Shown here one piece after another: positions 21,828 to 33,237 of a stretch of DNA of 64,000 nt (the stretch's first letter is position 1; each line of letters begins with the position of its first letter). A model generated the notes under the pieces. The model saw nothing but the letters and a program-made list of their open reading frames with translations, was not told the origin of the DNA and did not search any database. The stretch comes from Papaver somniferum (taxonomy: Eukaryota > Streptophyta > Magnoliopsida > Ranunculales > Papaveraceae). The stretch covers positions 99,388,279 to 99,452,278 of the forward strand of contig NC_039361.1 of NCBI RefSeq assembly GCF_003573695.1. Reading direction: 5' to 3'. Position numbers and translations under genes: made by a program.

Positions 21828-23436
21828 TGATGAGCACGAAAGTGCGACACATTTTCACCCATAAATACATTAGCTGGGACTCATTTTATCACTAATAAAC
21901 TTGTTTGTAGGTGTTTTTGTGAAATAAGCTCTTATGGAGAAAGTTGCTCGAAAAGTTGTTATTTGCACCCGGAGGCCACGTGTTATTCAGACTCTCACTT
22001 TTGGATAAGGGGCACCTCAAATGATAAGGGGTACCCATCTGATTTTCGCACCCAAGCAGCTGGTTAAGGGGCGACCTTCTTCTTCCCATTTGATTTCAAA
22101 ATTTGCGGGAAAATCTGGTTTGGAAAAAACCAGAATTAGGGTTCGAGACTTTGTGGGGTTCTTGAGAGACTAAATGGCTGAAACTTTTGGGAACTATTTG
22201 TTTTGGCCTAACAGAGTTGGCATGTGCTTTAGAATCGATTATATTTGGCTGGATGATCAGTTTGAAGTGATACAGGGGAAGTTAGCTTTCATCGGCGGAG
22301 ATGCCTGGCATGATTTCGAGGGAATTTTTGTTGAACTGCCTCTCGGATTTTGTTTGATTTGGGCCTGTTTTATCCAAACAGGGGTGGTAATGTTTTTGGT
22401 TTCGATAAAAAAAGGGAAGTTACGTGGATATCCCATGAAACAGAGGTTGGAGCAATACGCGGGATTCTGTGGTGATATTTTGAAACGATGCGTGTCTCTA
22501 CAGCGTCTTGACTCAGTCGTATGTGTGCACCAGAAAGTCTAGAGCGTGTCTGTAGCATTTTAACGCATGGGAATGCAAGATGGGAAAGAAAATATTCCGA
22601 GAATTTATTCTTTACTGCCTGAAGTATGAATAGATTATTCGGAGTAATGAGGAGATATTCGAAGGCTTGAGTAGTATATATAGGGTGTTGGAGTATCAAA
22701 GAAGGTTTATGGAGAGTTAGGGGTTCGAACAGAGGCTGAGGATTGGGAGTTGCAGAGCTTGTCTCTGCTGCTTCCATTGAAGAAGAAGAAGAAGAACACG
22801 AAACAGCAGCTAAAGCAGTCGCAGAAAAACCGTGACCTATACTTTCAAACTCAATAACTTTGTAACAATTTTTCCAACAATTATTTTGAGTTCGCAACAG
22901 TTCTGTTAGGTTCTCTGTAACAATGGGTTTTGTAACAATTATAATTGTTGCAAATACACTGTTTTATACCTTTTCTCCTTGTAAACACCTTTTTGAGCAA
23001 TGAAATATTATTTTGAGAGAGTTTTCACCATGTGGAGCTAAACCCCAACATTGGGTCGACGGAGGAAGCCGGACTTCATACTTGGGTGAATTTGTTTTAT
23101 TTTCTATTTGACTTTTGCATTTAATTAAAATAGAATTATGATTTGAAAAAATTAGTTATTATTTTATTAGATGGGTCATGCTTGCTTAGATGTTTGATGT
23201 CCCATGCTTACGATTTATAATTAATGTTTGGAGAATCTACCTTGGCAAGAATAAGAGTCGATGTTGTTTTATTTGTCGAGCGATAATTGTTTAAGAATGA
23301 ATAATTGAACCTATTGATATGAGTTTGGCTGAATCCTAAACCCAGTAACTCTCTATTTTATTTCTTTAAAATTAATCTTAACAAGTCTTAGAGATCGAAT
23401 CCTATTTACTACAACCACAATCAAAAAATTACTTCA
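21828..23436 (+). repeat. G1 3' LTR
   Basis: It starts TGATGAGCACG directly after the polypurine tract and ends ttacttca, followed by the AGTTT duplication. TATA box at about 22672-22682. Confidence 0.92.
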
Positions 23437-23500
23437 AGTTTGTTCCGCCAAATCTTGGCGGTACGTTAATTGAAGTCGATTCATGAGAACTCGAGTTCAT
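23437..23500 (-). pseudogene. gag: Copia gag, N-terminal segment, separated by G1
   Basis: An ATG at 23500 (- strand) opens a frame ending in NVPPRFGGTN. After removal of G1 and one copy of its AGTTT duplication it reads straight into YLWWKSVV at 18869. That junction matches the usual N terminus of Copia Gag (PxFxGTNYxxW) and shows that G1 inserted inside an intact gag frame. Confidence 0.85.
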
Positions 23501-23555
23501 TCTTATAGGTTGTATCGTACCAAACACATATTGTTAGATCATTTCGTGTTTGCCT

Positions 23556-23567
23556 ACTCTGATACCA
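23556..23567 (-). other. Element A primer-binding site (initiator Met tRNA)
   Basis: The complement reads TGGTATCAGAGT. It matches the 3' end of initiator Met tRNA except for the last base (C expected) and sits two bases from the LTR end at 23570. Confidence 0.85.
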
Positions 23568-23569
23568 AT

Positions 23570-25363
23570 TGAAAAGGCGAGGGTACCCAAATATACCTCA
23601 AGCTAAAACTTTTCCTACCTATAAGTCCTTTCTCCGAAAGTGATTGTCTATGGACTGAGTCGAGACAATACAACTAATTGGTTCACACTTTGTGTGATCG
23701 TCTATGGATACCAGATCAAGACAATACAACAACGAAGTATGTTTACTTGATACAAAGGTTCGGACTTAACCAAACACAATAGGATTGCTTATCAAGTAAA
23801 TAGGAATTAACGTTTGTGTAATTTACTTTAATTATAATAAAACAATTATAATGCAGAAATATAAAGTAAATGACACAGCAAGATTTTGTTAACGAGGAAA
23901 CCGCAAATGCAAAAAAAACTTGGGACCTTGTCCACAATAAAATACTCTCAAGATTAAGCCGCCACACAAAATTACACCTAACTTCGTATAGTTGAGACCA
24001 AACAACTAAACCTATAGTTCACCTAGTTTCGTCTGTATTCCCACGCCTCCAACTTATAAATAAGTCACGTACTTGGAACAATTCCTTTGGTTCGTATTCC
24101 AAACAGTAAAGAAACAACAAATCTGTTTGGTATCAACTCTATTCATCCAATTGATATTGACAAAGGCTCTTCCGTTTATCTTAACATAAACTCCTTCGTC
24201 AGGTCCTTAGATCTATCTTATGTTCAATTACCGAAGTAATCGTTTAAGATTAAGCCAACAACACTATTAATCCAAAGAATTGTGTTGATACCGATCTACT
24301 CAATTAATCAATCCAATTTACCACAAGGATAAACCGATTATTAATTGGATCCACTTTTACCAAAAAAAGTATTGTGCACACCAAAGATTATAAACCCACG
24401 CCAGATCTTTAATATCTTCTTTGTCTTCAAAACTTCTTAAATCTTCAATAAAAACCTGCACACAATCACTTGAATTTCTTGTGATCAATCACGCACAGAA
24501 CGGAGTATGTTAACAATGGATTATCACAAGATCATCTTTAGATCTAACAACATTCTAAAGATCCCTGTCGAAACTCTGAACTAGTTTGAATGAATCTTAT
24601 ATCAGAAGAGAAGATCCTCAAGCATAAACAAACTAGGTGCAATCGGATTTCAACCATCGTTAGTCAATCAAATCAACCGAAAACAAAAGATAAACCACAA
24701 TTATCTAGTTTCTCACCAACGGTACACGCTAGAGCTTCTCAATTCCAAAGAAGACTTTAAACTGAGCGGCCGTAAGAGATTTCTCCTAATTAGGTTACTC
24801 TCCTCTACGAATAGGCGGCTACACTAGTAACAACAACAAAAGAGGAAGTTTGTTGTTACGAAGGATTATTTTTCTAGAAAGGCAAACTTCAAGTATTTAT
24901 AGACAAGGAAGTTTGGACACCAAGGAATTTACAAAACCAAAAATATTTTCAAGATATTCATTAAAGAACAAATTCGGTTTCATAATTCCTGGAAATGCTC
25001 TGTCCAAAAATAATGATCGAAATCTCTCAGAAAATCTCTAATTAGTAAATGCACATTACTAATTCTTATTTTCCTAAAAATGAAGTTAATTACCTTAATT
25101 AAAAGATTCTTAACTTATTTATGTTTCGATCCTGGGATTCTCTTCCCTTAGCTATTAAGGAATAACTTTGAATAATTAAAGAAATAAACATTCACAACAC
25201 GTGTTGAAACCGATTTACCACACTTCCAAACAAGTTTATAATTGGTTCATCTGACTTTCAAGAACCATGTGATTGATCAGATAACATTCAATCACAATCA
25301 TGGGCTTAGCGGTTCTACCAAAACAAGTTTCGGTTCTACCTTCTATGTGAGTACTGTGCATAG
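23570..25363 (-). repeat. Element A 5' LTR, part 1 (LTR 3' portion)
   Basis: It starts with the complement of the LTR end (tgaaaagg) and continues without gaps to the G2 insertion. A TATA box (complement of TATAAATAC) lies at about 24893-24903, equivalent to those of C at 46142 and 52745. Part 2 is 35525-36508. Confidence 0.88.
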
Positions 25364-26550
25364 TGATAGACACATTTTTGTGTATGATATAATCTCAATT
25401 GTATATATTGTTAGTACTCGATTTTGTATTTATTATGGCTTTTTGTGTATTTGTAGGTGTTTTTGGAGAAATAAACATGTGTGGAAAAATTGGTTCAAAA
25501 AGTGTTATTTGGACTCCTGGGAAAAACTACCAAAGGCTCCCCGGAAATTTGTTGGAGACAACCGAGGAATTATACTATTTGAACCCAGTTTCTAAAGGGA
25601 GATCGGAACTGAACGAGGGGAAGGTTCTGGCGTATACGGAAGAAGGCACATATTTGAATATGCTGTTTTGAAAGTATTCCTTCATGCCAAAACAACTAAT
25701 TGGCCGACACGTGGCTATCACCGATTGGAGCAGTCTTAATTAGGTGATGCAATAAATAGAGACTTGTCTGCCACCTTAAAGATATTAACAGCAAGAAGTC
25801 GAAAAGTCATTGCATTTGTGAGGGACGTGTAATTGGTAATGTGTTTGCGAAAAAGGGAAAAGGCACATCTATTTTTGGTGCAAGTGGTGTTGGATGATGT
25901 GGCATTGTTTTATTGGGTAAACTAAACACATGGCGTCATCTTAGTGGTTGATGATGTGGTGTATGAAATTAATAGGGAAATGTTATCTTCCGATGCTGTA
26001 TATATATATGACTAAAGAAGTCGGTTTTGTGGGGGAGCCGGTACCGAGACAGAGTTTAGGATTAGTTTTTCTTATTTATTCTTTTCACCTAGAATGAAGA
26101 ACTAAACTCCGTCGCTGGGATAAGGGAGGAAATTGTATTTCATCCACGTGATAAGTTAAATTAATTCTTTATATACTTTTTGCACTAATTATTAATCGTT
26201 TAATGATTTTTATTGAATGATTGTTATTTCAATTGATGGGTCATGCTTAACTTAAATGGTTTGATGTCCTCATGCTTTAGATTTACAGTCACTTCTTTCA
26301 AAATAGATCTTGGAAAATATTAAGAATCAATAACTATTTTTGTTTTGAGCTATAATTGCCGAGGATTATTTTCTGAACCACTCGAATACGAAAAAAAAGT
26401 GAAATCTTGAGTCCCAGATTCTACCGATATTGATATAATCATTTGTATATATTTACTTTATTTTTAGTTCTTTTTTTTCTATTTTAAATCTTAAAACCAA
26501 TTTCTACAAGACAAAGTGAACGACAACCTTCTTACCACTATCTAAAATTC
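25364..26550 (+). repeat. G2 5' LTR
   Basis: It runs from TGATAGACAC to about tctaaaatt. TATA box tatatatatat at 25999-26009. A 90-codon frame (25399-25671, starting MYILLVLDFVF) in U3 is also open in the 3' LTR at 34346-34618 with few changes. It has a hydrophobic start, but I recognise no protein. Confidence 0.82.
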
Positions 26551-26560
26551 GATTAATTTT

Positions 26561-26572
26561 TGGCGCCGCCGA
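26561..26572 (+). other. G2 primer-binding site, split by the hAT insertion
   Basis: TGGCGCCGCCGA matches the first eight bases of the complement of tRNA-Asp 3' end; the continuation cgcggattt follows the hAT at 30887. The insertion separates the two halves, which should prevent minus-strand priming. Confidence 0.65.
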
Positions 26573-26762
26573 TAGGGCTGCACAAAACCGAACCATAACC
26601 GAAAACCGAAACCGGAACCGGAACCGAAAATTATTAACCGAACCGAACCATAACCATATTCCTATGGTTCATTAATGGTTATCAGTTTCAGATAACCGAC
26701 AGTATCGGTTTCGGTTTAGGTTTTGAAATAAAACCGAACCAATAACCAATTGGTTAACCGAT
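26573..26762 (+). repeat. hAT left terminal and subterminal repeats
   Basis: After the terminal repeat, the AACCG/ACCGAA motif and its complement occur more than a dozen times up to about 26762. Clusters of short repeats like these are the usual transposase binding sites of hAT elements. Confidence 0.8.
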
Positions 26763-27443
26763 TAATAGTGACCATAGGATTAAATGATTTTAGGCCGTGG
26801 ATGGGGATATTTAACCCTAATAACTTACATGAGTTACATCACTCGACTCGACTGAGTCTTCTCTTCTTTCGTAGGTATTATCATTTATCAGAAAGCTCTT
26901 CCACAGTTCCACTTCCAAATCAACCGACTGTGCAGCTGTGCTTATGATTTGTAAAGGAAATTGGTTCAGGAAGCTCTTTCTCGTGATTCTTCTGGTGCTG
27001 TTCAATCCAACTTCTCTTTGATTACTCCTACTTCTGGTGTCTTCCAGGTTTGATTTCTTTTTGAAACTTTGTAGATCTGGGTTTTGTTTCAGATTCCTTT
27101 AAAAAAATTTACTAGAAATGGAGATTTGGGGGTTTTGAATCCGCTATTGAAATTACTGATTAAGTTTTTTTTTTAATTTTTTGTTTTGTTTGATTTTTGT
27201 ACCTTTATTCTTAATTTACAGGGATCTCTGCAAGTAGTTTGGTTGTGATTGTTGTCATGTTCATGTTTATGTGATTGTTGTCATGTTTATGATTTTAATT
27301 ATGATATTAGGGTTTGTAAAACTGAAAAAAATTGGGGATTTCAAATTAAGGTCATTTAGGTTGATTTACACAGTGGGTTTTGCTTAAATGTATGGTTTAA
27401 ATTAAATGTATGGTTTATCACATTGCAGACTTGCCTTTTGACA

Positions 27444-29921
27444 ATGCGAGGAGGATCCAGTTCAACACATACTGCCTCTGTTTCTTCTAATAAGAGTCCA
27501 CCTCGACCTCCACCTAATGCAAGTTCAGATGGAGGTGCAAATTCAGCTGGAGGTGCAAGTGCTGCTAAAGATGCTAGTGTTGCTGGAGATGCTAGTGCAG
27601 ATGGAGATGCAACTGAAGCTGTCATAAAAGTGACAGAAACACATAGCAATAAGCGTAAAACCCATGAAGATGCAACTGAAGATGACACAGAAGTGAGTCA
27701 AGTGACAGAACCAAAGGGAAAGAAACGTTCTGATGTGTGGAACCACTTTGATATGGACCCCAAGCCTTCGAAATATGCAAAATGTCGCCACTGTAAGACA
27801 AAGATTGCAGCTCAGGGTACCAAGTATGGGACATGTGGTATGAATAATCATTTGAAGATATGTAAAAAGAAGCCCAAAGAGGAAAAAGGACAACAAACTC
27901 TTGATTTTCAACCGGCTAGGCTAGGAGAAGAAGGATAATTGGTTGCGGCAACTTTTAATCAAGATGCATGTACAAAGGCAGTGATTTTATTTGTGATTTT
28001 AGATGAGCAGCCGTTTAGAGTGGTTGAAGGAGAAGGGTTCAAGGAACTTTGTAGGGTACTTGAATCCAGATTCAAGATCCCTTCTCGTATGACCATTTCG
28101 CGGGGTGTATTAAATTTGTACGAAGCTGAAAAGGAAAAGATGAAGAACTACTTCAAGGAAAATAATGTGAGAGTTTGTCTCACCACTGACACATGGACCT
28201 CAAATGCCCAAAATAAAAGCTACATGGTTGTAACTGTGCATTTTATTGATAAAGATTGGAAGCTGCACAAACTGGTAATCAACTTTTTCCAAATTTTAGG
28301 TCATTCAGGTGAGGTAATTGGGAAGATGTTAGAGGAATGTTTGTTAGATTGGGAACTTCCTGGGGTTTTTACTATTACGCTTGACAATGTTAGTGCTAAT
28401 GATTTAGCTATTGATTATCTAAGGGAGGATGGTCATTTAAAGGAGCAAGTGATTAGTTCAAATGGTGTACTGAATAATGAGTTTATGCAAGTTAGATGTG
28501 CTGCTCATGTGCTTGCACTTGTTGTGAATGCTGGCTTGGGAGAGTATCACATGGCTATTAAGAGAGTAAGGGCAGTGGTGAAGCATGTGATGAGTTCTCC
28601 TGCTAGGTTGAGTAAGTTTATGGATTGTGCTAAACAAGAAAAGATAGATTGCAGAAAAGGTTTAGTTTTAGATGTGGACACAAGATGGAATTCCACTTAC
28701 ATGATGTTGGAAGCTGCTTGTAGATATCAGAAAGCTTTTGAAAGGCTAGCACGGGAAGATAAGGCTTTCAAAAAAGAAGTTTTGTTTCAACGAAAGATCC
28801 ATCCCTCCTGTATTTTCTACTTCTCCCGCTGCTAGTGATGATGTTGACAAAGGCAAGAAGAAGGCCCCTCCTCCGCCTCCTATACATGCTCCATATATGG
28901 AAGATTGGGCCAATGCAAGATCATTTGGAAAATTTTTAAAGGTATTCTATGATTTGACTGACAAGTTTTCTTACTGTACTCGTGTTACTTCACATGAGTT
29001 CTTGTTTAACGTAAGTGTCATTCATAGAACAATGAACACATGGGTAAAAAGTTCAGATCCATTTCTCTCTGGTATGGGCACTAAAATTCTAGACAAGTTT
29101 AATAAATATTGGGGAGAATATGAGAAAATGAACACTCTCATGTTCATTGCTGTTTTGCTTGATCCACGTGAGAAAATGAAAGGTTTAAATTTTATTCTTG
29201 ATACTTTAGATATCACGGGTCCGTCATTACGTAAACACTTATCGACTTATGTGAAAACTTATTTTCAAGAACTTTTCGAAGAGTACAAGTGTCTCTATGC
29301 AAATGATGAAAACATGTCTAGTGCCACAGGTGATTGTAATAATGTTACTCAATCTTCTGGGGTTACTGATGATGAAGATTCTGCGTATGCTAGTCTAATA
29401 GCAGAGAGAGCAAGAGAAGATGAGGAGGATGACAATGTTGAGGGGCAAACTGAGTTGGAGTTATATTTAGAGGAGAAACGTGAACCGAGAATTAGCCCTA
29501 GCGGTGTTCAGTTTGAAATTTTAGGTTGGTGGAGGACTAATAGTACAAGGTATTCTGTATTATCACACATGGCGAGAGATATACTAGCCATACCAGTCTC
29601 TTCTGTTGCCTCAGAATTTGCCTTTAGTACTGGAAGGCGAGTTATTGATTCATATCGAAGTTCACTGCTGCCTAAGACTGTTGAGGCGTTGATTTGCACG
29701 CAAAGCTGGTTACGGACACCGGTTGATCTTGATCAAAACACCTTAGGAACTGATGATGTTGAAGATGTTTCAGGTATTTTCTCTACTCACTTTTGTAAAA
29801 TTCTGATTTGTTATTTTCTGTACTCACTGTTTGTCACTTATTGATGTAATTTCTTGCAGAATTTTTAGGTTCTCTTGCAACTTCTAAGTTCATCCGCATT
29901 GACATAGATGATGATGAATAA
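27444..29921 (+). pseudogene. hAT transposase (BED finger, RNase H-like core, hAT dimerisation domain)
   Basis: The likely start is ATG 27444, just after a cattgcag acceptor that probably ends a 5'-leader intron. The N terminus has Ala/Gly/Asp-rich imperfect repeats, then a BED zinc finger (WNHFDMDPKPSKYAKCRHC, two His-containing residues after it). A TAA at 27936-27938 interrupts the frame, which continues in phase with FRVVEGEGFKELC, TTDTWTSNAQNKSY and a LDVDTRWNSTYMML block. A frameshift in about 28750-28830, perhaps in the A run at 28770, moves it by one base. The last exon part holds the C-terminal dimerisation motif (LDVDTRWN earlier; WWRTNSTRYSVLSHMARDI and SSVASEFAFSTGRRVID here). An 86-base intron (29774-29859) precedes the final exon ending at 29921. 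It would cut and paste the element. Two lesions only, so recently inactive. Confidence 0.9.
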
Positions 29922-30689
29922 GAAGAAGATTCAACTTTGTTATCGTGAAGTTGATTATAAATGATTTAACGGGTTAGCGGTAAGTTTCTCTAGTTTGTAG
30001 TTTTAGCAGTTGATATTTTTTTAGAATAAAACTTAGATTTGTTTAAGCATATGCATAGCCAAGTTGAAACAATGAACTGTCAATAATGTGAGTACTCTCC
30101 TTTACGCCAAAATAGCTTAAACTCATGCCATTTCCTTTGAAGGTAGATCATCTTAGTCAACTGTTATGAATGTTCAGGGCTTACTTTACTTGTAACTTCT
30201 TCAATATCAGTACAATTCCATTGTAGTTTCATTGGTTGAGGTGATAATGCAACATTCACATTAGAAATGCATATTCCAGTAAAAGGATCATCCTCAATTC
30301 CATCTAAACGAATGCTTATTGTTTAGTGCTTCTCTACCATAGCGGTTGCTAATCTTGATGTTCTTAGTTACATTATGTACCATTGCACTGATCATGATTG
30401 AGAAATTCATATTTAACTCGAGTTTGTGTACGTGCAGGTTACCATTACAACCTCCTGTGGAATACCCAATTTCTACACATGCAAAGTGTATTCACTGTAA
30501 CAAACTAAAGATGTGTAGTCAGTTATGATTATGATTTTTTGATGTTTTTTCGTTTTTGTTATTAAGGAGAAACTAGACTCTTTAAAATTTAATGTTTCTA
30601 TCAATATGTATTGGAAGTTGGAACATTTGATGTATTTGAAACTTGAGTGACAGGTTTAGAAAAATTTGCCCGTCATTTTTGTGAGACTA
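29922..30689 (+). other. hAT 3' region without a gene
   Basis: This is transposon DNA between the transposase stop and the right subterminal repeats. Short frames occur, but none resembles a protein. Confidence 0.6.
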
Positions 30690-30878
30690 ACAGATATAAA
30701 AAATTTCAGTGGTTAACCAAAAACCGAATGGTTTTATATGAAACCGACTTGGAACCGAACCGAGAAAAACCGAACTACCCAAATGGTTTCATTGGTTTTC
30801 ATTATTGGAAACCGAGTAGTTCGGTTTCGGTTTAATTTTTTCCAAAAACCGATGAAAACCGAACCATGTGCAGCCCTA
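30690..30878 (-). repeat. hAT right terminal and subterminal repeats
   Basis: AACCGA-type motifs and their complements (TTCGGTTT) are clustered from about 30715 to 30866 before the terminal repeat. This mirrors the left end. Confidence 0.8.
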
Positions 30879-31439
30879 GACGCCGACGCGGATTTGTATT
30901 TAGGTTTATTTTTATTATTATTATTATTTTATTTTTTTTTGTTCTTTTTTACGCGTTTTGGTATTTTTCGATTCTTTTCAGATTTCGAGCGAAGCTACAA
31001 GGAAAGAAAAATTGCTATAAAAGGAAAGCATCGCCAGAGAAGGAAAGAAAAGAGGAATATGAAAGGAGTGAAGAAGAAGATTTTGTATATAGTTATTTTG
31101 TTTATTTTTAGAAACTGTAAATAGGATTTTATTTTTGTAATTTTTCTTTTCCTTTTTGGATATTTTTATTTTTGGACTTTATTTTTTGGACTGGACATTA
31201 TTATTAATTTGAAACCCTAAGGAAGGGTTAAAAATTAAATATAAATTGTTTGCAGGGAAGGACGACAGTTACGATACTGTCTCGGCCCCTCGGGTTCGTA
31301 CACTGACATTGGAGTCAGTGGCCTGAGTCGACTTCAACGGTTCATCGCCCGTCTGGTACGGGAGGTAAGACTCTACCCACCCACGAATTCCCTGTCAGTG
31401 GGTTTTATTTTGTGTGATAACTCACACCCCTGCAGTAGA

Positions 31440-32924
31440 ATGTCGAACTGGTATTACAATAGCCAATACAACGAATATCCGATTGAGTTTCAAAATGGAC
31501 GTTACTACTTTGACCATAGTGTGAATAGTGGTTGGGAACATCAGCCTTTTGAAGATTATGGTCCATACCATGGTGAGCCCAATTACTATCCACATACGCA
31601 CCGGTCATATAAGCAAAATTCTTATATTTCTCCTTTAGAAGAGTCTCTCAGGAAATTAGAAGAGTCGACACGTAGGATAACTGAGATGAATAACTTAGTT
31701 TATGACGAAAGAAAACTTTCTGTAGAGGAATCCCTCAAGCTGATAGCTGAGATGAACGAAAGAATTGCTCGAAATAATCTTAATTTTCAATACAGTGTCT
31801 CCAATAATACCCTTGAAAATGAGGATAGTTATTTGCATAAACAGGATGACGAGGATAAAATTGGTTACACTACTTGTTTAGATGAGGTTCAACCATTTTC
31901 GTGTTCTTATAATGATGATTATGATGAGGATAATGTTGATGAAGAATTTGAAATATGTAGGCATAGTGATCAGGAATTTGTTACTCCAATTAAGCTTTAC
32001 GATGCTAATATTATTTCTAGTTCAAATCCAAATAATTTTAATAATTATTCACCTATTCAAAAGGACGAGGATTTAACTAGAGATACCCCCGTTTTAGACG
32101 ATGTAGTATTTCCTGTTTACGAAGTCGATAATGGTTTAGAGGAACGAGTTTATTCTGAGAATACTGTTTTAGAGTCCCAGGACTTAGAAACATTAGTCTT
32201 AGACGAAGAAGATGAACTCGTAGAGATTTTAAATATGAGTGAGGATGCATCACCTGAGTATAATCTACACAAAAAAATTGACCATTTTCAGGATTCTGAT
32301 GATCTAGAAATTAGGGAAATTGTAGCTAGTCTATCTAGAGACACCCAAAACTCTAAGTTTGGGGGTGATTATCATTCTCCTTGTGCCTTACCTATATCTC
32401 TTACAGAGATCCCTCACTTGGGATTTGACATATGTGCCTCAACCATTTGAAAAGATTATCTTCATACACGTTTTCCTGAACCTAGTGATGTCCATAAGGA
32501 AGTTCAGTTGTTAGAAACCCATCCTCTGGTTGATGTGGTTTGCCCAGGCTATGATACCAAGATTGATTTTGTTTTCCCACCAAATATTTTTCTTCCAAAT
32601 GTGGGGATGTATGAATTTCAAATGCGTCAGTTACTGAGTTTTGAAACTAAACCTAAGTACTTTAGGATATTAGAAACGACACATTTGCCTAAGATTGACC
32701 ATCACTTTCATCGTGGTCAAATGTGTGAGTCAAAACTGATTGACTTTAAAGATCCGCAATTGTTCAGGTTATTATTATGTGCTTCTAAGCTTTTACTTGA
32801 GTTTTTCCAGACTCTAATACCTGAATCGGATCTTAGCTACGAGGAAACGCAACCCATGAAAATATTTTATTTTGACCCAGTTATAGAACCTGAACCTGAA
32901 CCACAGCTATATGTAGTTGTCTAA
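31440..32924 (+). pseudogene. G2 internal protein, unrecognised family shared with G1, one in-frame TGA
   Basis: The frame is read from ATG 31440 (MSNWYYNSQYNEYP) after a tttgcag acceptor-like site at 31255. It spans about 494 codons with one TGA at 32448-32450, after which the frame continues in phase to 32924. Features in order are a Tyr-rich N terminus, a Glu/Arg coiled coil with a repeated S(L/V)(R/E)xLxEx(T/M)-R/K pattern (about residues 60-120), a long acidic stretch, IPHLGFDICAS, PEPSDVHKEV, YEFQMRQLLSFETKPKYF, KIDHHFHRGQ and DPQLFRLLL, then a Pro/Glu tail. Downstream, at about 33020-33060, non-coding DNA again encodes DDPQIFRLLL, suggesting a duplicated 3' end. Function unknown; a structural or Gag-like role would be a guess. 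Confidence 0.55.
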
Positions 32925-33237
32925 AACAGGAAACTAGACAAGGGTGTTCTTTATTTGTTCATTTTCTTGGCATGTTGTAGATTCCTTTTACTTGTGATAG
33001 CTCTATTTGGTTTTGATGACCCACAGATATTTCGGCTATTACTTTATGATTTTCTAAGGTGACTAATCCTTTCTTAGTCTGGCTGAAGACATTAAACTTA
33101 GCACTTCTTGGGAGGTAACCCATTCTCATGCAACACGGTAATATCTTTCCTTATCTCTTTTGCTTCAAATGGTAACAGTTTCTCCTTGTTCATGCTTTTA
33201 ATTCGATCTTTAGAACATTGAGGACAATGTTAGATTT

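Larger units (their letters stand above)
18870..23436 (+). mobile_element. Non-autonomous LTR retrotransposon G1
   Basis: It has terminal repeats 18870-20476 and 21828-23436 (about 1.61 kb each, TGATGAG to ttacttca), a 5-bp target duplication AGTTT on both sides (18865-18869, 23437-23441), a primer-site-like stretch, one reading frame and a polypurine tract. The interior is only 1.35 kb and lacks gag and pol. LTR sequence and layout are related to G2. The polypurine tract form (aagtgtgggggaatt) suggests a Ty3/gypsy origin; this is inference. Confidence 0.9.
26573..30878 (+). mobile_element. hAT superfamily DNA transposon
   Basis: It has 12-bp terminal inverted repeats TAGGGCTGCACA (26573-26584 and complement at 30867-30878) and an 8-bp target duplication with one mismatch (gccgccga 26565-26572; gacgccga 30879-30886). 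Dense AACCG-type subterminal repeats occur at both ends, and a central transposase gene has a BED zinc finger and a hAT dimerisation domain. An 8-bp duplication and the TAG..G ends are typical of Ac/hAT elements. The transposase is broken once by a stop and once by a frameshift. It could still be mobilised by a related transposase, as both ends look intact. Confidence 0.95.

Noticed and set aside
27356..27911. Minus-strand Ala/Ser-rich frames opposite the hAT transposase start
   Set aside because: Shadows of the Ala/Gly/Asp-rich repeats coding on the + strand.
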